Below, piece after piece: positions 7,486-14,452 of a stretch of DNA of 18,666 nt. The notes under the pieces are model-generated. The model searched no databases. It saw only the letters and a program-made list of their open reading frames with translations, and was not told the DNA's origin. How positions within the stretch are numbered: the first letter of the stretch is position 1; the number at the start of each line of letters is the position of its first letter. The position numbers and the translations under genes were made by a program. Where the stretch lies: NCBI GenBank assembly GCA_947627085.1, contig CANQUO010000013.1, positions 1 through 18,666 of the forward strand. Direction: 5' to 3'. This DNA comes from an uncultured Oscillospiraceae bacterium. GTDB lineage: Bacteria; Bacillota; Clostridia; Oscillospirales; Oscillospiraceae.

Positions 7486-9375
7486 ATGGAAAAGTGGATC
7501 GACAGCGTCTACTCAGACGGCACGGAGTATTTTGTGAGCGATTCGAGCCCGAAGCTTTTTGACACGGTGACGGTGCGCCTCCGCATATTGGACGGCGCGC
7601 CGGTAAAGCACGTCATTTTGCGCTCGCTCCACAACGGTTTGCAGGATTTTGCCGAGATGAAATTGGCCTTCAAAAAGCACGGGCTGTGCTATTATGAGGC
7701 GAAGCTTAAAATAACGGAAAACAGGATAGAGTACCACTTCTACATCGTGGCCCCCGACGCCGTCTATTACTACACCCAGCGGGGGATAACCACCTTTGTG
7801 CCCGACCACACCTATGATTTTGTGCTGATGGCGGACTATGTTCAGCCGGAATGGGTGAAGGACGCGGTATTTTATCAGATATTCCCCGAGCGCTTTTATA
7901 ACGGGGATAAGGCCAACGACGTAAAGACCGGGGAGTATTCCTTCGGCGGACATGAGTGCATAAAGGTGGAGGACTGGGGCGCGGAGCCCATGGACTATCA
8001 GCACGGCCACTGCATGGACTTTTACGGCGGGGACCTTCAGGGGATAGAACAGAAGCTCGGCTACCTCCGGGACCTGGGCGTCACGGCCATATACCTAAAC
8101 CCCATTTTCATGGGCCCCTCGGTGCACAAATATGACTGCATCGACTACTTCCACGTGGACCCCCACTTCGGCGGGGACGAGGCGCTGGCGAGCTTGACAA
8201 AGGCCGCACACGAGATGGGCATAAGGGTAATAGTGGACATATCCATAAACCACACGGGCTCGGCCCACCGGTGGTTCAACAGGGACGGGGACTTTTTCCC
8301 CAAGACCGAGGGGGCGTATAATAACCCGGAGAGCCTTGAGCGGAAATATTACTTCTTCGACAAAAAGGGCCGCGCCCACTACTGGTACGGAAACGAGAGC
8401 CTGCCCACGCTCAATTACACCTCCGGCGAGCTCCGGGATATCATTTACCGGGGCGAGGGCTCCGTTTTGAGAAAATGGCTAAAGGCCCCATACAACATCG
8501 ACGGCTGGCGCTTCGACGTGGCGGACACCTTCGCCCGCCGGGACGACGTACAGCTTGCCCACGAGCTCTGGCCGGAGATACGAAAGGCCATCCGGGAGGA
8601 AAATCCCCAGGCTTACATTCTGGCCGAGGACTGGGGCGACTGCGCCCAGTACCTCCAGGGCCGGGAGTGGGATTCGCCCATGAATTACTTCGGCTGTGCC
8701 CGGCCCATCAGGAGCTTTTTCGGACAGATAGACCACTTCGTGGAGGGCTTGGCGGCCATGCGGGACGCAAGCTACAAGATGACCGCCGAGGACATGAGGG
8801 CCCGGGTCACACAGCACCTTGCGAAGCTCCCCTGGGCCGTACAGGAAAACCAGTTCAACCTCATCGGGAGCCACGACATTTCACGTCTCCACAATGACCC
8901 GGATATATCGTCGGACCAGTGGGTGGCGGCGGCCGTATTCCAGTTCCTGCTCCCCGGCGCGGCCAGCATCTACTACGGCGACGAGGCGGCCATCGGCGGG
9001 ACGCTGGGCACCAACGAGGGATGTCGCTGGCCCATGCCCTGGGAAAGCGGCTTTGAAAAGACCGTGAATTATCATACTTACAGGACCCTGGCGCACCTGA
9101 AGGCCGAGAGTCCCGCCCTTCGCCGGGGCGGCATGAAGTTCATATTCTGCGAGGGCGGCGTTTTTGCCATCGCCAGATTTACGTTAGATGAGGTCATTGT
9201 GGGCGTAATATCAAATTCAGACCGGGACGAGCGGATAACCCCCGACTTTGCCGCTGTGGGCGCGGCGGGGCCCAAAGAGGGGCCGGACATACTGGGACGG
9301 GAGCTCGTTTTCAGGGACGGCGCCCTCACGGTCCCGGCCAACTCCTCCCGGGTCTTTGCCTGCGCCATGCTGTGA
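7486..9375 (+). CDS. GH13 alpha-amylase family enzyme, cyclomaltodextrinase/neopullulanase-like
   Basis: A 629-residue GH13 protein with an N-terminal beta-sandwich (residues 1 to about 120, CBM34-like) ahead of the barrel, which starts near WVKDAVFYQIFPERFYNGD. That layout is typical of the GH13_20 group (cyclomaltodextrinase, neopullulanase, maltogenic amylase). Catalytic regions are VDISINHTG (Asp251, His256), GWRFDVAD (nucleophile Asp344), ILAEDWGD (acid/base Glu381) and IGSHDISRL (Asp464). A C-terminal beta domain follows. There is no signal peptide, so it would cut imported maltodextrins, cyclodextrins or pullulan fragments in the cytoplasm. Its start is two bases after the malQ stop. 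The exact substrate cannot be told from sequence, and a plain alpha-glucosidase role is possible. Confidence 0.93.
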   Translation: MEKWIDSVYSDGTEYFVSDSSPKLFDTVTVRLRILDGAPVKHVILRSLHNGLQDFAEMKLAFKKHGLCYYEAKLKITENRIEYHFYIVAPDAVYYYTQRGITTFVPDHTYDFVLMADYVQPEWVKDAVFYQIFPERFYNGDKANDVKTGEYSFGGHECIKVEDWGAEPMDYQHGHCMDFYGGDLQGIEQKLGYLRDLGVTAIYLNPIFMGPSVHKYDCIDYFHVDPHFGGDEALASLTKAAHEMGIRVIVDISINHTGSAHRWFNRDGDFFPKTEGAYNNPESLERKYYFFDKKGRAHYWYGNESLPTLNYTSGELRDIIYRGEGSVLRKWLKAPYNIDGWRFDVADTFARRDDVQLAHELWPEIRKAIREENPQAYILAEDWGDCAQYLQGREWDSPMNYFGCARPIRSFFGQIDHFVEGLAAMRDASYKMTAEDMRARVTQHLAKLPWAVQENQFNLIGSHDISRLHNDPDISSDQWVAAAVFQFLLPGAASIYYGDEAAIGGTLGTNEGCRWPMPWESGFEKTVNYHTYRTLAHLKAESPALRRGGMKFIFCEGGVFAIARFTLDEVIVGVISNSDRDERITPDFAAVGAAGPKEGPDILGRELVFRDGALTVPANSSRVFACAML

Positions 9376-9447
9376 CATACCGGCAAACCACGGCATAGAC
9401 TGACTTAGACGCCGCGAGGCGTCAAAGGCTGTCGAAAAAGGCCTGCC

Positions 9448-9491
9448 GTTTTGCTGCGCGCGCCGCTTAAAGAGCGGCACACTTGCAAAAC
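9448..9491. repeat. Nested hairpin inside the 9407-9575 element
   Basis: Outer arms GTTTTGC (9448-9454) and GCAAAAC (9485-9491) enclose a second perfect stem, GCCGCT (9462-9467) with AGCGGC (9473-9478), around a five-base loop. It could form in either DNA strand or in RNA. Confidence 0.6.
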
Positions 9492-9498
9492 AAAAGGG

Positions 9499-9531
9499 GA
9501 TTTTCGCGACGTACATGCCGCCGCGAAAATC
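9499..9531. repeat. Ten-base-pair hairpin inside the 9407-9575 element, possible weak terminator of the GH13 operon
   Basis: GATTTTCGCG (9499-9508) pairs perfectly with CGCGAAAATC (9522-9531) across a 13-base loop. A run of six T follows on the plus strand at 9541-9546, nine bases beyond the stem, so termination of the upstream operon here is possible but not classical. Confidence 0.5.
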
Positions 9532-9577
9532 ATTTGATTGTTTTTTGACAAGCTGAGACGCCGCAAGGCGTCAAACG

Positions 9578-9838
9578 ATGGAGTCGATGACCGTGCACAC
9601 CTATATAGTGGGAAAAGGGGAGAGCGCCCGGTCGGTGGCGGAGAAATTCAGGGTGACCACGGCGTCCCTTACCCGGGAGAACGCCACGCCCTTTTATGAG
9701 GGCCAGCTGGTGTCGGTCCCGGTGGGCATACTGAGCCTTGATGCCGGTGATGTCCCGTACCGGCCCCAAAGCTTCTTCCAGGTCCCGGAATCCTCCGTCC
9801 AGACCCGCCGGGACGTTTTGAACATAGTTTTCTTATAA
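9578..9838 (+). CDS. Small LysM-domain protein
   Basis: An 86-residue protein whose first half, HTYIVGKGESARSVAEKFRV followed by LTRENATPFYEGQLVSVPVG, is a single LysM domain, a fold that binds peptidoglycan or other N-acetylglucosamine polymers. No signal peptide or membrane helix is present, so how it would reach the wall is unclear; some cytoplasmic and spore proteins also carry LysM. The C-terminal 35 residues match no family I know. The first ATG (9578) lies only five bases after the second palindrome of the repeat element; ATG 9587, or GTG 9593 just before HTYIV, are alternative starts. No promoter of its own is seen, so it may depend on read-through from the GH13 operon or on the element. 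Confidence 0.7.
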   Translation: MESMTVHTYIVGKGESARSVAEKFRVTTASLTRENATPFYEGQLVSVPVGILSLDAGDVPYRPQSFFQVPESSVQTRRDVLNIVFL

Positions 9839-9846
9839 AAAAGCCC

Positions 9847-9881
9847 GGGACCGCCGAGGGGAGAGCTCCGACGGCGGTCCC
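9847..9881. terminator. Strong hairpin after the LysM gene, probable terminator
   Basis: GGGACCGCCG (9847-9856) pairs perfectly with CGGCGGTCCC (9872-9881) around a 15-base loop. A run of T suited to termination lies on the minus-strand side (the plus-strand A run at 9837-9842), while on the plus side the next bases are ATGCGTTTATACTG. It may stop plus-strand transcripts weakly and minus-strand ones better, shielding the response-regulator gene. Confidence 0.5.
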
Positions 9882-9928
9882 ATGCGTTTATACTGATCTT
9901 CTTTTATTATTATACGGGAGAGTCGGAT

Positions 9929-10621
9929 ATGTACAAGCTGCTCATCGTGGAGGACGACAGGGAAATCGCGCGGGCCATAAAGCTCAAGACCGCCCTGTGG
10001 GACATGGACTGCCGGATCGTCGAGGATTTTAGAAAGGTCCTGGAGGAATTTTCCCTCTATGAGCCCCACATCGTCCTTATGGATATTGGTTTGCCTTTTT
10101 TCAACGGCTACCACTGGTGCGGCGAGATTCGCAAAATAGCAAATGTCCCCATAATTTTCCTCTCCTCCGCCTCCGACAACATGAACATCGTCATGGCCAT
10201 AAACATGGGGGCCGACGACTTTATCGCCAAGCCCTTCGACTGGGACGTGCTTATCGCGAAGCTCCATTCGCTGTTGCGCAGAACATACGATTTTGGCTTG
10301 AGCCCCAAAGCCCTGGAGCACCGGGGAGCTTTGCTCAACACGGACGACGGCACCCTGACTTATAACGGGGAAAAGATAGCCCTCACCAAAAACGAATATC
10401 TGATACTCTACCGCCTTATGAAGAATAAGGGCAAGGCCGTGAGCCGGGAGACGCTTATGAAGGCCCTATGGAAAACGGAGGCATTCGTGGACGAAAACGC
10501 CCTGGCGGTAAATGTGGCGAGATTGAGAAAGAAGTTAGAGGCGCACGGGCTTTCCGATTTCATCTCCACAAAATTCGGCGTGGGATATATCATCGGGGAC
10601 TCAAAAGAGGGCATAAAATGA
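9929..10621 (+). CDS. OmpR-family response regulator, BceR-like
   Basis: A 230-residue two-domain regulator. The receiver domain (1 to about 115) has the acidic pocket VEDD (residues 7-10), phospho-acceptor Asp52 in LMDIGLP, the Ser79/Ser80 switch and Lys101 in AKPFDWD. The DNA-binding winged helix starts near LTKNEYLILYRLMKNKGKAV and ends VARLRKKLEAHGLSDFISTK then GVGYII. FFNGYHWCGEIRK and the direct link to a short two-helix kinase and a BceAB-type transporter point to the Bce/Psd group, which turns on peptide-resistance transporters. GGGAG sits eight bases before the ATG. The TGA overlaps the kinase ATG (10618-10621). I see no convincing promoter in the 90 bases upstream. Its likely target is the site at 11603-11637. 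Confidence 0.95.
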   Translation: MYKLLIVEDDREIARAIKLKTALWDMDCRIVEDFRKVLEEFSLYEPHIVLMDIGLPFFNGYHWCGEIRKIANVPIIFLSSASDNMNIVMAINMGADDFIAKPFDWDVLIAKLHSLLRRTYDFGLSPKALEHRGALLNTDDGTLTYNGEKIALTKNEYLILYRLMKNKGKAVSRETLMKALWKTEAFVDENALAVNVARLRKKLEAHGLSDFISTKFGVGYIIGDSKEGIK

Positions 10622-11598
10622 AGCTTTTCTTACTGTATCTTCGCAAATTCAGGCTCCTTGCGGCGGCGCTTTTGCTGTTCGCCGGCACCTTCGCGGCAAG
10701 CTTCTATCTCTATGGCCTGCCCATGAGGGCGGCGCTGTACCCCATACTTTTCTGCCTCTTTTGGGCCGTGATTTTTATCGCCGTGGATTTTATACGTTCA
10801 AGGGCGAAATATAAGCGCCTTTGCGAGATAAGTAAGCTCTCGGCGGCTATGATAGACTCCCTTCCCGAAATTGACGGCTTGGACGACGCGGGCTACCAGG
10901 CGATAGTTGAGGCTCTTGCCGGCGAGGTATCGGAGCTTACCACCAGAGCGGGAGAGGAATACAGGGAGATGGTGGATTACTACACCGTGTGGGTACACCA
11001 GATCAAAATGCCCATCACCGCCATGTCCCTCACACTGCAAAATGAGGACTCGCCTTTGGCGGACAAGCTGTCCTCCAGGCTTTTGGAGATCAGTCAATAC
11101 GTTGAAATGGTGCTGGCATTTCTGCGGCTCAGGTCCGAGTCAACAGATTATGTGTTCGCGGAGTGCGATTTGGACGCCATAATAAGGCGGGCGGTGGCTA
11201 AATTTTCCTCGGAGTTTATTGACCGCGGGCTCCGGCTCATATACGAGCCGGTCAACCGCGCGGTGGTTACGGACGAGAAGTGGCTCACATTCGTTTTGGA
11301 GCAGATAATTTCAAACGCCCTTAAATATACGCGCTCCGGGAGCGTAAGCATTTATATGAATGGCAAGACCCTCTCCGTTGAGGACACCGGCGCCGGCATC
11401 GCCCCGGAGGACCTGCCACGTATATTTGAAAAGGGCTACACCGGCATAAACGGCCGTGAGGACACCGCCGCCAGCGGCATCGGCCTTTATCTGTGCAAAC
11501 GTATATGCGCAAACCTGGGCGCGGATATAGCCGTTAAGTCCGAGCCGGGAAAGGGGACGACGGTCTCCGTCACCTTTGAGCAGGATAAACGTTGTTGA
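10618..11598 (+). CDS. BceS-like intramembrane-sensing histidine kinase
   Basis: A 326-residue kinase with two membrane helices close together (about 12-32 and 37-58) and only a few residues outside the cell. That is the hallmark of kinases that do not sense peptide themselves but read the state of the BceAB transporter. The dimerisation/phospho-acceptor segment is YTVWVHQIKMPITAMSLTLQ with His127. The ATPase domain has the N box LEQIISNALKYT (Asn233), VEDTGAGI (256 region), RIFEKGYTG and SGIGLYLCKRI. The ATG at 10618 overlaps the response-regulator stop. A longer reading frame opening at 10468 lies inside the regulator gene and is rejected. The gene ends 104 bases before the ATPase start, leaving room for a separate regulated promoter. 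Confidence 0.95.
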   Translation: MKLFLLYLRKFRLLAAALLLFAGTFAASFYLYGLPMRAALYPILFCLFWAVIFIAVDFIRSRAKYKRLCEISKLSAAMIDSLPEIDGLDDAGYQAIVEALAGEVSELTTRAGEEYREMVDYYTVWVHQIKMPITAMSLTLQNEDSPLADKLSSRLLEISQYVEMVLAFLRLRSESTDYVFAECDLDAIIRRAVAKFSSEFIDRGLRLIYEPVNRAVVTDEKWLTFVLEQIISNALKYTRSGSVSIYMNGKTLSVEDTGAGIAPEDLPRIFEKGYTGINGREDTAASGIGLYLCKRICANLGADIAVKSEPGKGTTVSVTFEQDKRC

Positions 11599-11602
11599 CT
11601 TT

Positions 11603-11637
11603 TTACAAAAATGTAAGATTTGATACGGGAAATGTAA
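11603..11637 (+). promoter_or_regulatory. BceR-type operator upstream of the ABC transporter gene
   Basis: TTACA-AAAA-TGTAA (11603-11616) is a perfect inverted repeat with a four-base spacer. It agrees with the TNACA-N4-TGTAA site that I recall as described for Bce-type response regulators. A second AAATGTAAG lies at 11630-11638, its TGTAA 21 bases (two helix turns) after the first, as if a second regulator dimer binds beside the first. The site is about 70 bases before the probable start of transcription. Confidence 0.75.
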
Positions 11638-11672
11638 GGCGTCTGTTATGGCTTTATATTTCCCGTTTCAGT

Positions 11673-11678
11673 TATAAT
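11673..11678 (+). promoter_or_regulatory. -10 box of the transporter-peptidase operon
   Basis: A perfect TATAAT, 24 bases before the ATPase ATG. The -35 position (11650-11655, GGCTTT) is a poor match, as expected for a promoter that needs an activator. AAAGGAGG at 11686-11693 is the ribosome-binding site of the ATPase gene. Confidence 0.65.
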
Positions 11679-11702
11679 ATGAGAGAAAGGAGGCGGTTCA
11701 AG

Positions 11703-12467
11703 ATGAGCTTACTGGAGGTCGCCGCGCTTAAGAAGATATACAGCACCCGTTTCGGGGGCAATAAGGTGGAGGCGCTGAGAGACGTAAGCTTCAAGGTGGA
11801 GCGGGGGGAATATGTGGCGATAATGGGAGAATCCGGCTCCGGCAAGACTACGCTCCTCAATATCCTCGCCGCCCTGGACAGGCCCACCGGCGGAAGGGTC
11901 ATATTGGACGGAAAGGATATGTCCAAAATCAAGGAGTCAGCCGTTGCCGCATACCGCAGAAATAATCTGGGATTTGTGTTTCAGGACTTCAACCTTTTGG
12001 ATACGTTCACACTTGCCGACAATATATATTTGCCCCTTGTATTGGCAGGGAGGCCCTATAAGGAGATGCACGACAGGTTAGTTCCAATAGCCTCAACGCT
12101 GGGAATCCAAAAGCTCCTGAATAAGTACCCCTACGAGGTATCCGGCGGCGAAAAACAGCGTGCCGCGGTGGCCAGGGCCCTTATAACGGACCCAAAGCTC
12201 ATTTTGGCCGACGAGCCCACCGGGGCCCTCGATTCAAGGTCAGCGGACGAGCTTTTGCGGCTTTTTTCCGAGGTAAACCGTATGGGCCAGACCATACTTA
12301 TGGTGACCCACTCGTTATCTGCCGCCTCCACCGCCAAGCGTGTGCTCTTCATCAAGGACGGCGTGGTATTCCACCAGCTCTACCGGGGAAACGATACGGA
12401 CGGGCAGTTTTACCGGAAGATATCGGACACGATGGTCCTGCTTGCGGCGAGGAGGGACAGGGGATGA
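11703..12467 (+). CDS. BceA-like ABC transporter ATP-binding protein
   Basis: A 254-residue ATPase of the MacB/LolD/BceA type. Walker A GESGSGKTT is at 42-50, the Q-loop at VFQDFN (Gln94), the signature SGGEKQR from 147, Walker B LILADEPTGALDS at 167-179, and the switch His203 in MVTHS. With the FtsX-type permease it forms a transporter that frees lipid II-cycle intermediates from, or removes, antimicrobial peptides. It also signals to the kinase in this family. The ATG at 11703 follows GGAGG by nine bases; a longer frame from 11592 would run through the operator and promoter and is rejected. The TGA overlaps the permease ATG (12464-12467). Confidence 0.96.
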   Translation: MSLLEVAALKKIYSTRFGGNKVEALRDVSFKVERGEYVAIMGESGSGKTTLLNILAALDRPTGGRVILDGKDMSKIKESAVAAYRRNNLGFVFQDFNLLDTFTLADNIYLPLVLAGRPYKEMHDRLVPIASTLGIQKLLNKYPYEVSGGEKQRAAVARALITDPKLILADEPTGALDSRSADELLRLFSEVNRMGQTILMVTHSLSAASTAKRVLFIKDGVVFHQLYRGNDTDGQFYRKISDTMVLLAARRDRG

Positions 12468-14452
12468 GCGTGGGCTTCTATTTTAAGCTTGCCGCCGGCG
12501 GGATCGGGAAAAACAGGCGGATATATTTTCCCTATATCCTCATGTGCGTCGGTTTGATCGCGATGTATTACATCGTCTCGTTCCTCCAATCGACCGACGC
12601 CATATCCGATATCATCGGTGTGAGGACGATCCGCTTCACCCTGAATTTGGGCGGCTGGGTGCTGGCGGTGTTCTCCTGCGTTTTCCTCCTCTACGCCAAC
12701 TCCTTTTTGATGCGGTGCCGCAAAAAGGAGCTCGGCCTTTATAACATCTTCGGCATGGACAAGAGGAACATCGGGAAGGTCCTGGAGCGGGAGACGGCCA
12801 TAGTGGCGGTCGTCTCCATATGCGCTGGACTCATTCTGGGCATCGCCTGCTCAAAATTCGCCGAGCTGGGATTAGTCAAAATCATCGGGGAGGAGACCAA
12901 TTATAAGCTGACCGTTGAGCCCAAGGCTGTATGTATGACCGTGGCTGTCTACACAGTTGTCTTTATCATTCAGCTCCTGAACTCCCAAAGGAAGCTCGAC
13001 GCGTCGACCGCCATTTCGCTTTTGCGCGGTGAAAACGCCGGGGAGCGGCCACCAAAGGCGAACGCGGCGCTGGGACTTTCGGGAGCGGCGCTCCTGGCCT
13101 TTGGGTATTTTATTTCTGTAACTGCAAACTTTTCATCCGCAAGGACGCTGCTTGCCGCGGCCTTTTTGGCGGTGCTTCTGGTCATAGCCGGGACGTATAT
13201 CACCATGGTCGCGGGCTCGGTCCTTCTCTGCCGTATTTTGCAAAATAGCAAAAGCTATTACTATAAGCCCGCCCATTTTGTGTCCGTCTCCTCAATGGCC
13301 TTCCGCATGAAGCGAAACGGGGCCGGGCTTGCCTCCATATGTATCCTGGTCACGATGGTCCTTGTGATGATCTCGTCAACGGCGTGCCTTTTATACGGTA
13401 CCCGATTTGACTTCTATGTGGATTATCCCCGGGAATTTATCCTGGACTTCACATCGTCGGACCCGGATATACTGAATGATACCGTCTTGCCGGAGCTTAA
13501 GACCAAACTATTGGCTGTTCTGGAAGAAAAAAACGCCGTCCCCGAAAACAGCTATGAATACAGGCGTGCCAACATCGTCGGCCTTGGCGGGGAATGGGAT
13601 ATGTACTTTATCCCCCTGGAGGATTTTAGCATCGCGACGGGGACACAGCTGGCGCTGAATCCCGGACAGGCGTTCATATTCACCTTTGGCAACGACTTCG
13701 ACGGCGATACCATATCCGTAAAAGGGATGGAATGGAAAATAAAAGACAGCGTGGAAGAATTTATGTATGCCGGTGTAGAAGCGATGGTTGTGAGCAAGTC
13801 CACAATAGCGGTTATCATACCGGATTTTGACGAGTTGACGCGCGCCATCGCCTCTCTCCCGGAGTTCGGTGAGTCCGTATTTGCCTCGTTTGACTGGGTG
13901 TACGATTTCGACACCGGACTTACGCCGGAAGAGCAGTTGGGGCTCTACAACGACATCCGCGTCCCGCTTGACGATTTGTGCCGGGAGTACGGCTTTATGG
14001 GCGTAAACTGCGGCTCCAGGGAGAACCATGGCGGCGGAGAATTTGGTATGTATGGCGGGATATTCTTCCTTGGCATCGTCCTCAGTATCGTCTTTGTAGC
14101 CGCCGCCGTGCTCATTATCTACTACAAGCAGCTTACGGAGGGCTTTGAGGACCAACCACGGTTTGAAACCATGCGAAAAATCGGGATGACAGGAAGTGAG
14201 ATACGAAAAAGCATCGATTCCCAGATGCTGACTGTGTTTTTCTTCCCCTTATTGCTGGCTTTAGCGCATCTTGTATTCGCTTTTCCCCTGATTCAAAAGC
14301 TCCTGCTTGAATTCAAGCTGTCCAACGAGCCGCTTTTCTTGCGCGTGATAGCTTCGGTCGGCGCTTTTGTCGCCGTGCTGTACGCTGTTGCCTACCGGGC
14401 CACATCTAACACATATTACAATTTAGTCAGTGGAGTAAGGGAAGAGAAATGA
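12464..14452 (+). CDS. BceB-like FtsX-family ABC permease with large extracellular domain
   Basis: A 662-residue permease with ten predicted membrane helices (about 19-41, 60-82, 112-132, 155-172, 202-220, 228-256, 286-311, 529-553, 587-610 and 625-645). A region of roughly 215 residues outside the membrane (about 312-528) lies between helices 7 and 8. This is exactly the BceB plan, in which the outside domain determines peptide recognition. KKELGLYNIFGMDKRNIGKV after helix 2 and FETMRKIGMTGSEIRKSIDS after helix 8 are the FtsX coupling segments. The outside domain is acidic and aromatic-rich, with one cysteine (near 516). The gene is coupled by ATGA overlaps to both the ATPase gene before it and the peptidase gene after it. 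The peptide it handles cannot be read from the sequence. Confidence 0.95.
   Translation: MSVGFYFKLAAGGIGKNRRIYFPYILMCVGLIAMYYIVSFLQSTDAISDIIGVRTIRFTLNLGGWVLAVFSCVFLLYANSFLMRCRKKELGLYNIFGMDKRNIGKVLERETAIVAVVSICAGLILGIACSKFAELGLVKIIGEETNYKLTVEPKAVCMTVAVYTVVFIIQLLNSQRKLDASTAISLLRGENAGERPPKANAALGLSGAALLAFGYFISVTANFSSARTLLAAAFLAVLLVIAGTYITMVAGSVLLCRILQNSKSYYYKPAHFVSVSSMAFRMKRNGAGLASICILVTMVLVMISSTACLLYGTRFDFYVDYPREFILDFTSSDPDILNDTVLPELKTKLLAVLEEKNAVPENSYEYRRANIVGLGGEWDMYFIPLEDFSIATGTQLALNPGQAFIFTFGNDFDGDTISVKGMEWKIKDSVEEFMYAGVEAMVVSKSTIAVIIPDFDELTRAIASLPEFGESVFASFDWVYDFDTGLTPEEQLGLYNDIRVPLDDLCREYGFMGVNCGSRENHGGGEFGMYGGIFFLGIVLSIVFVAAAVLIIYYKQLTEGFEDQPRFETMRKIGMTGSEIRKSIDSQMLTVFFFPLLLALAHLVFAFPLIQKLLLEFKLSNEPLFLRVIASVGAFVAVLYAVAYRATSNTYYNLVSGVREEK

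Larger units (their letters stand above)
9407..9575. repeat. Hairpin-rich non-coding element bounded by two near-identical palindromes
   Basis: About 170 bases between the GH13 stop and the LysM gene are packed with inverted repeats. The ends carry GACGCCGCGAGGCGTC (9408-9423) and GACGCCGCAAGGCGTC (9557-9572), 15 of 16 identical and each a palindrome. As direct repeats they extend to 20 bases (9407-9426 and 9556-9575) with one mismatch. Read as inverted ends, 24 of 32 positions match, including TGTC(G)AAAAA against TTTTTTGACA. Inside are two more stems (9448-9491 and 9499-9531). The pattern is like a small non-autonomous mobile element or dispersed structured repeat. No target-site duplication could be seen. 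Confidence 0.6.

Noticed and set aside
9408..9572. CRISPR array
   Set aside because: Only two copies of a palindrome about 149 bases apart, with structured DNA between; no regular repeat-spacer pattern.
9881..9928. Promoter for the response-regulator gene (TATTAT near 9905)
   Set aside because: No -35 box at a fitting distance and the box is almost on the ribosome-binding site; not called.
10468..10617. 50-residue N-terminal extension of the kinase
   Set aside because: It lies inside the response-regulator gene in another frame; the ATGA overlap at 10618 is the natural start and puts the first helix near the N-terminus.
11592..11702. N-terminal extension of the ATPase gene
   Set aside because: It would code through the operator and -10 box, and GGAGG before 11703 fixes the shorter start.
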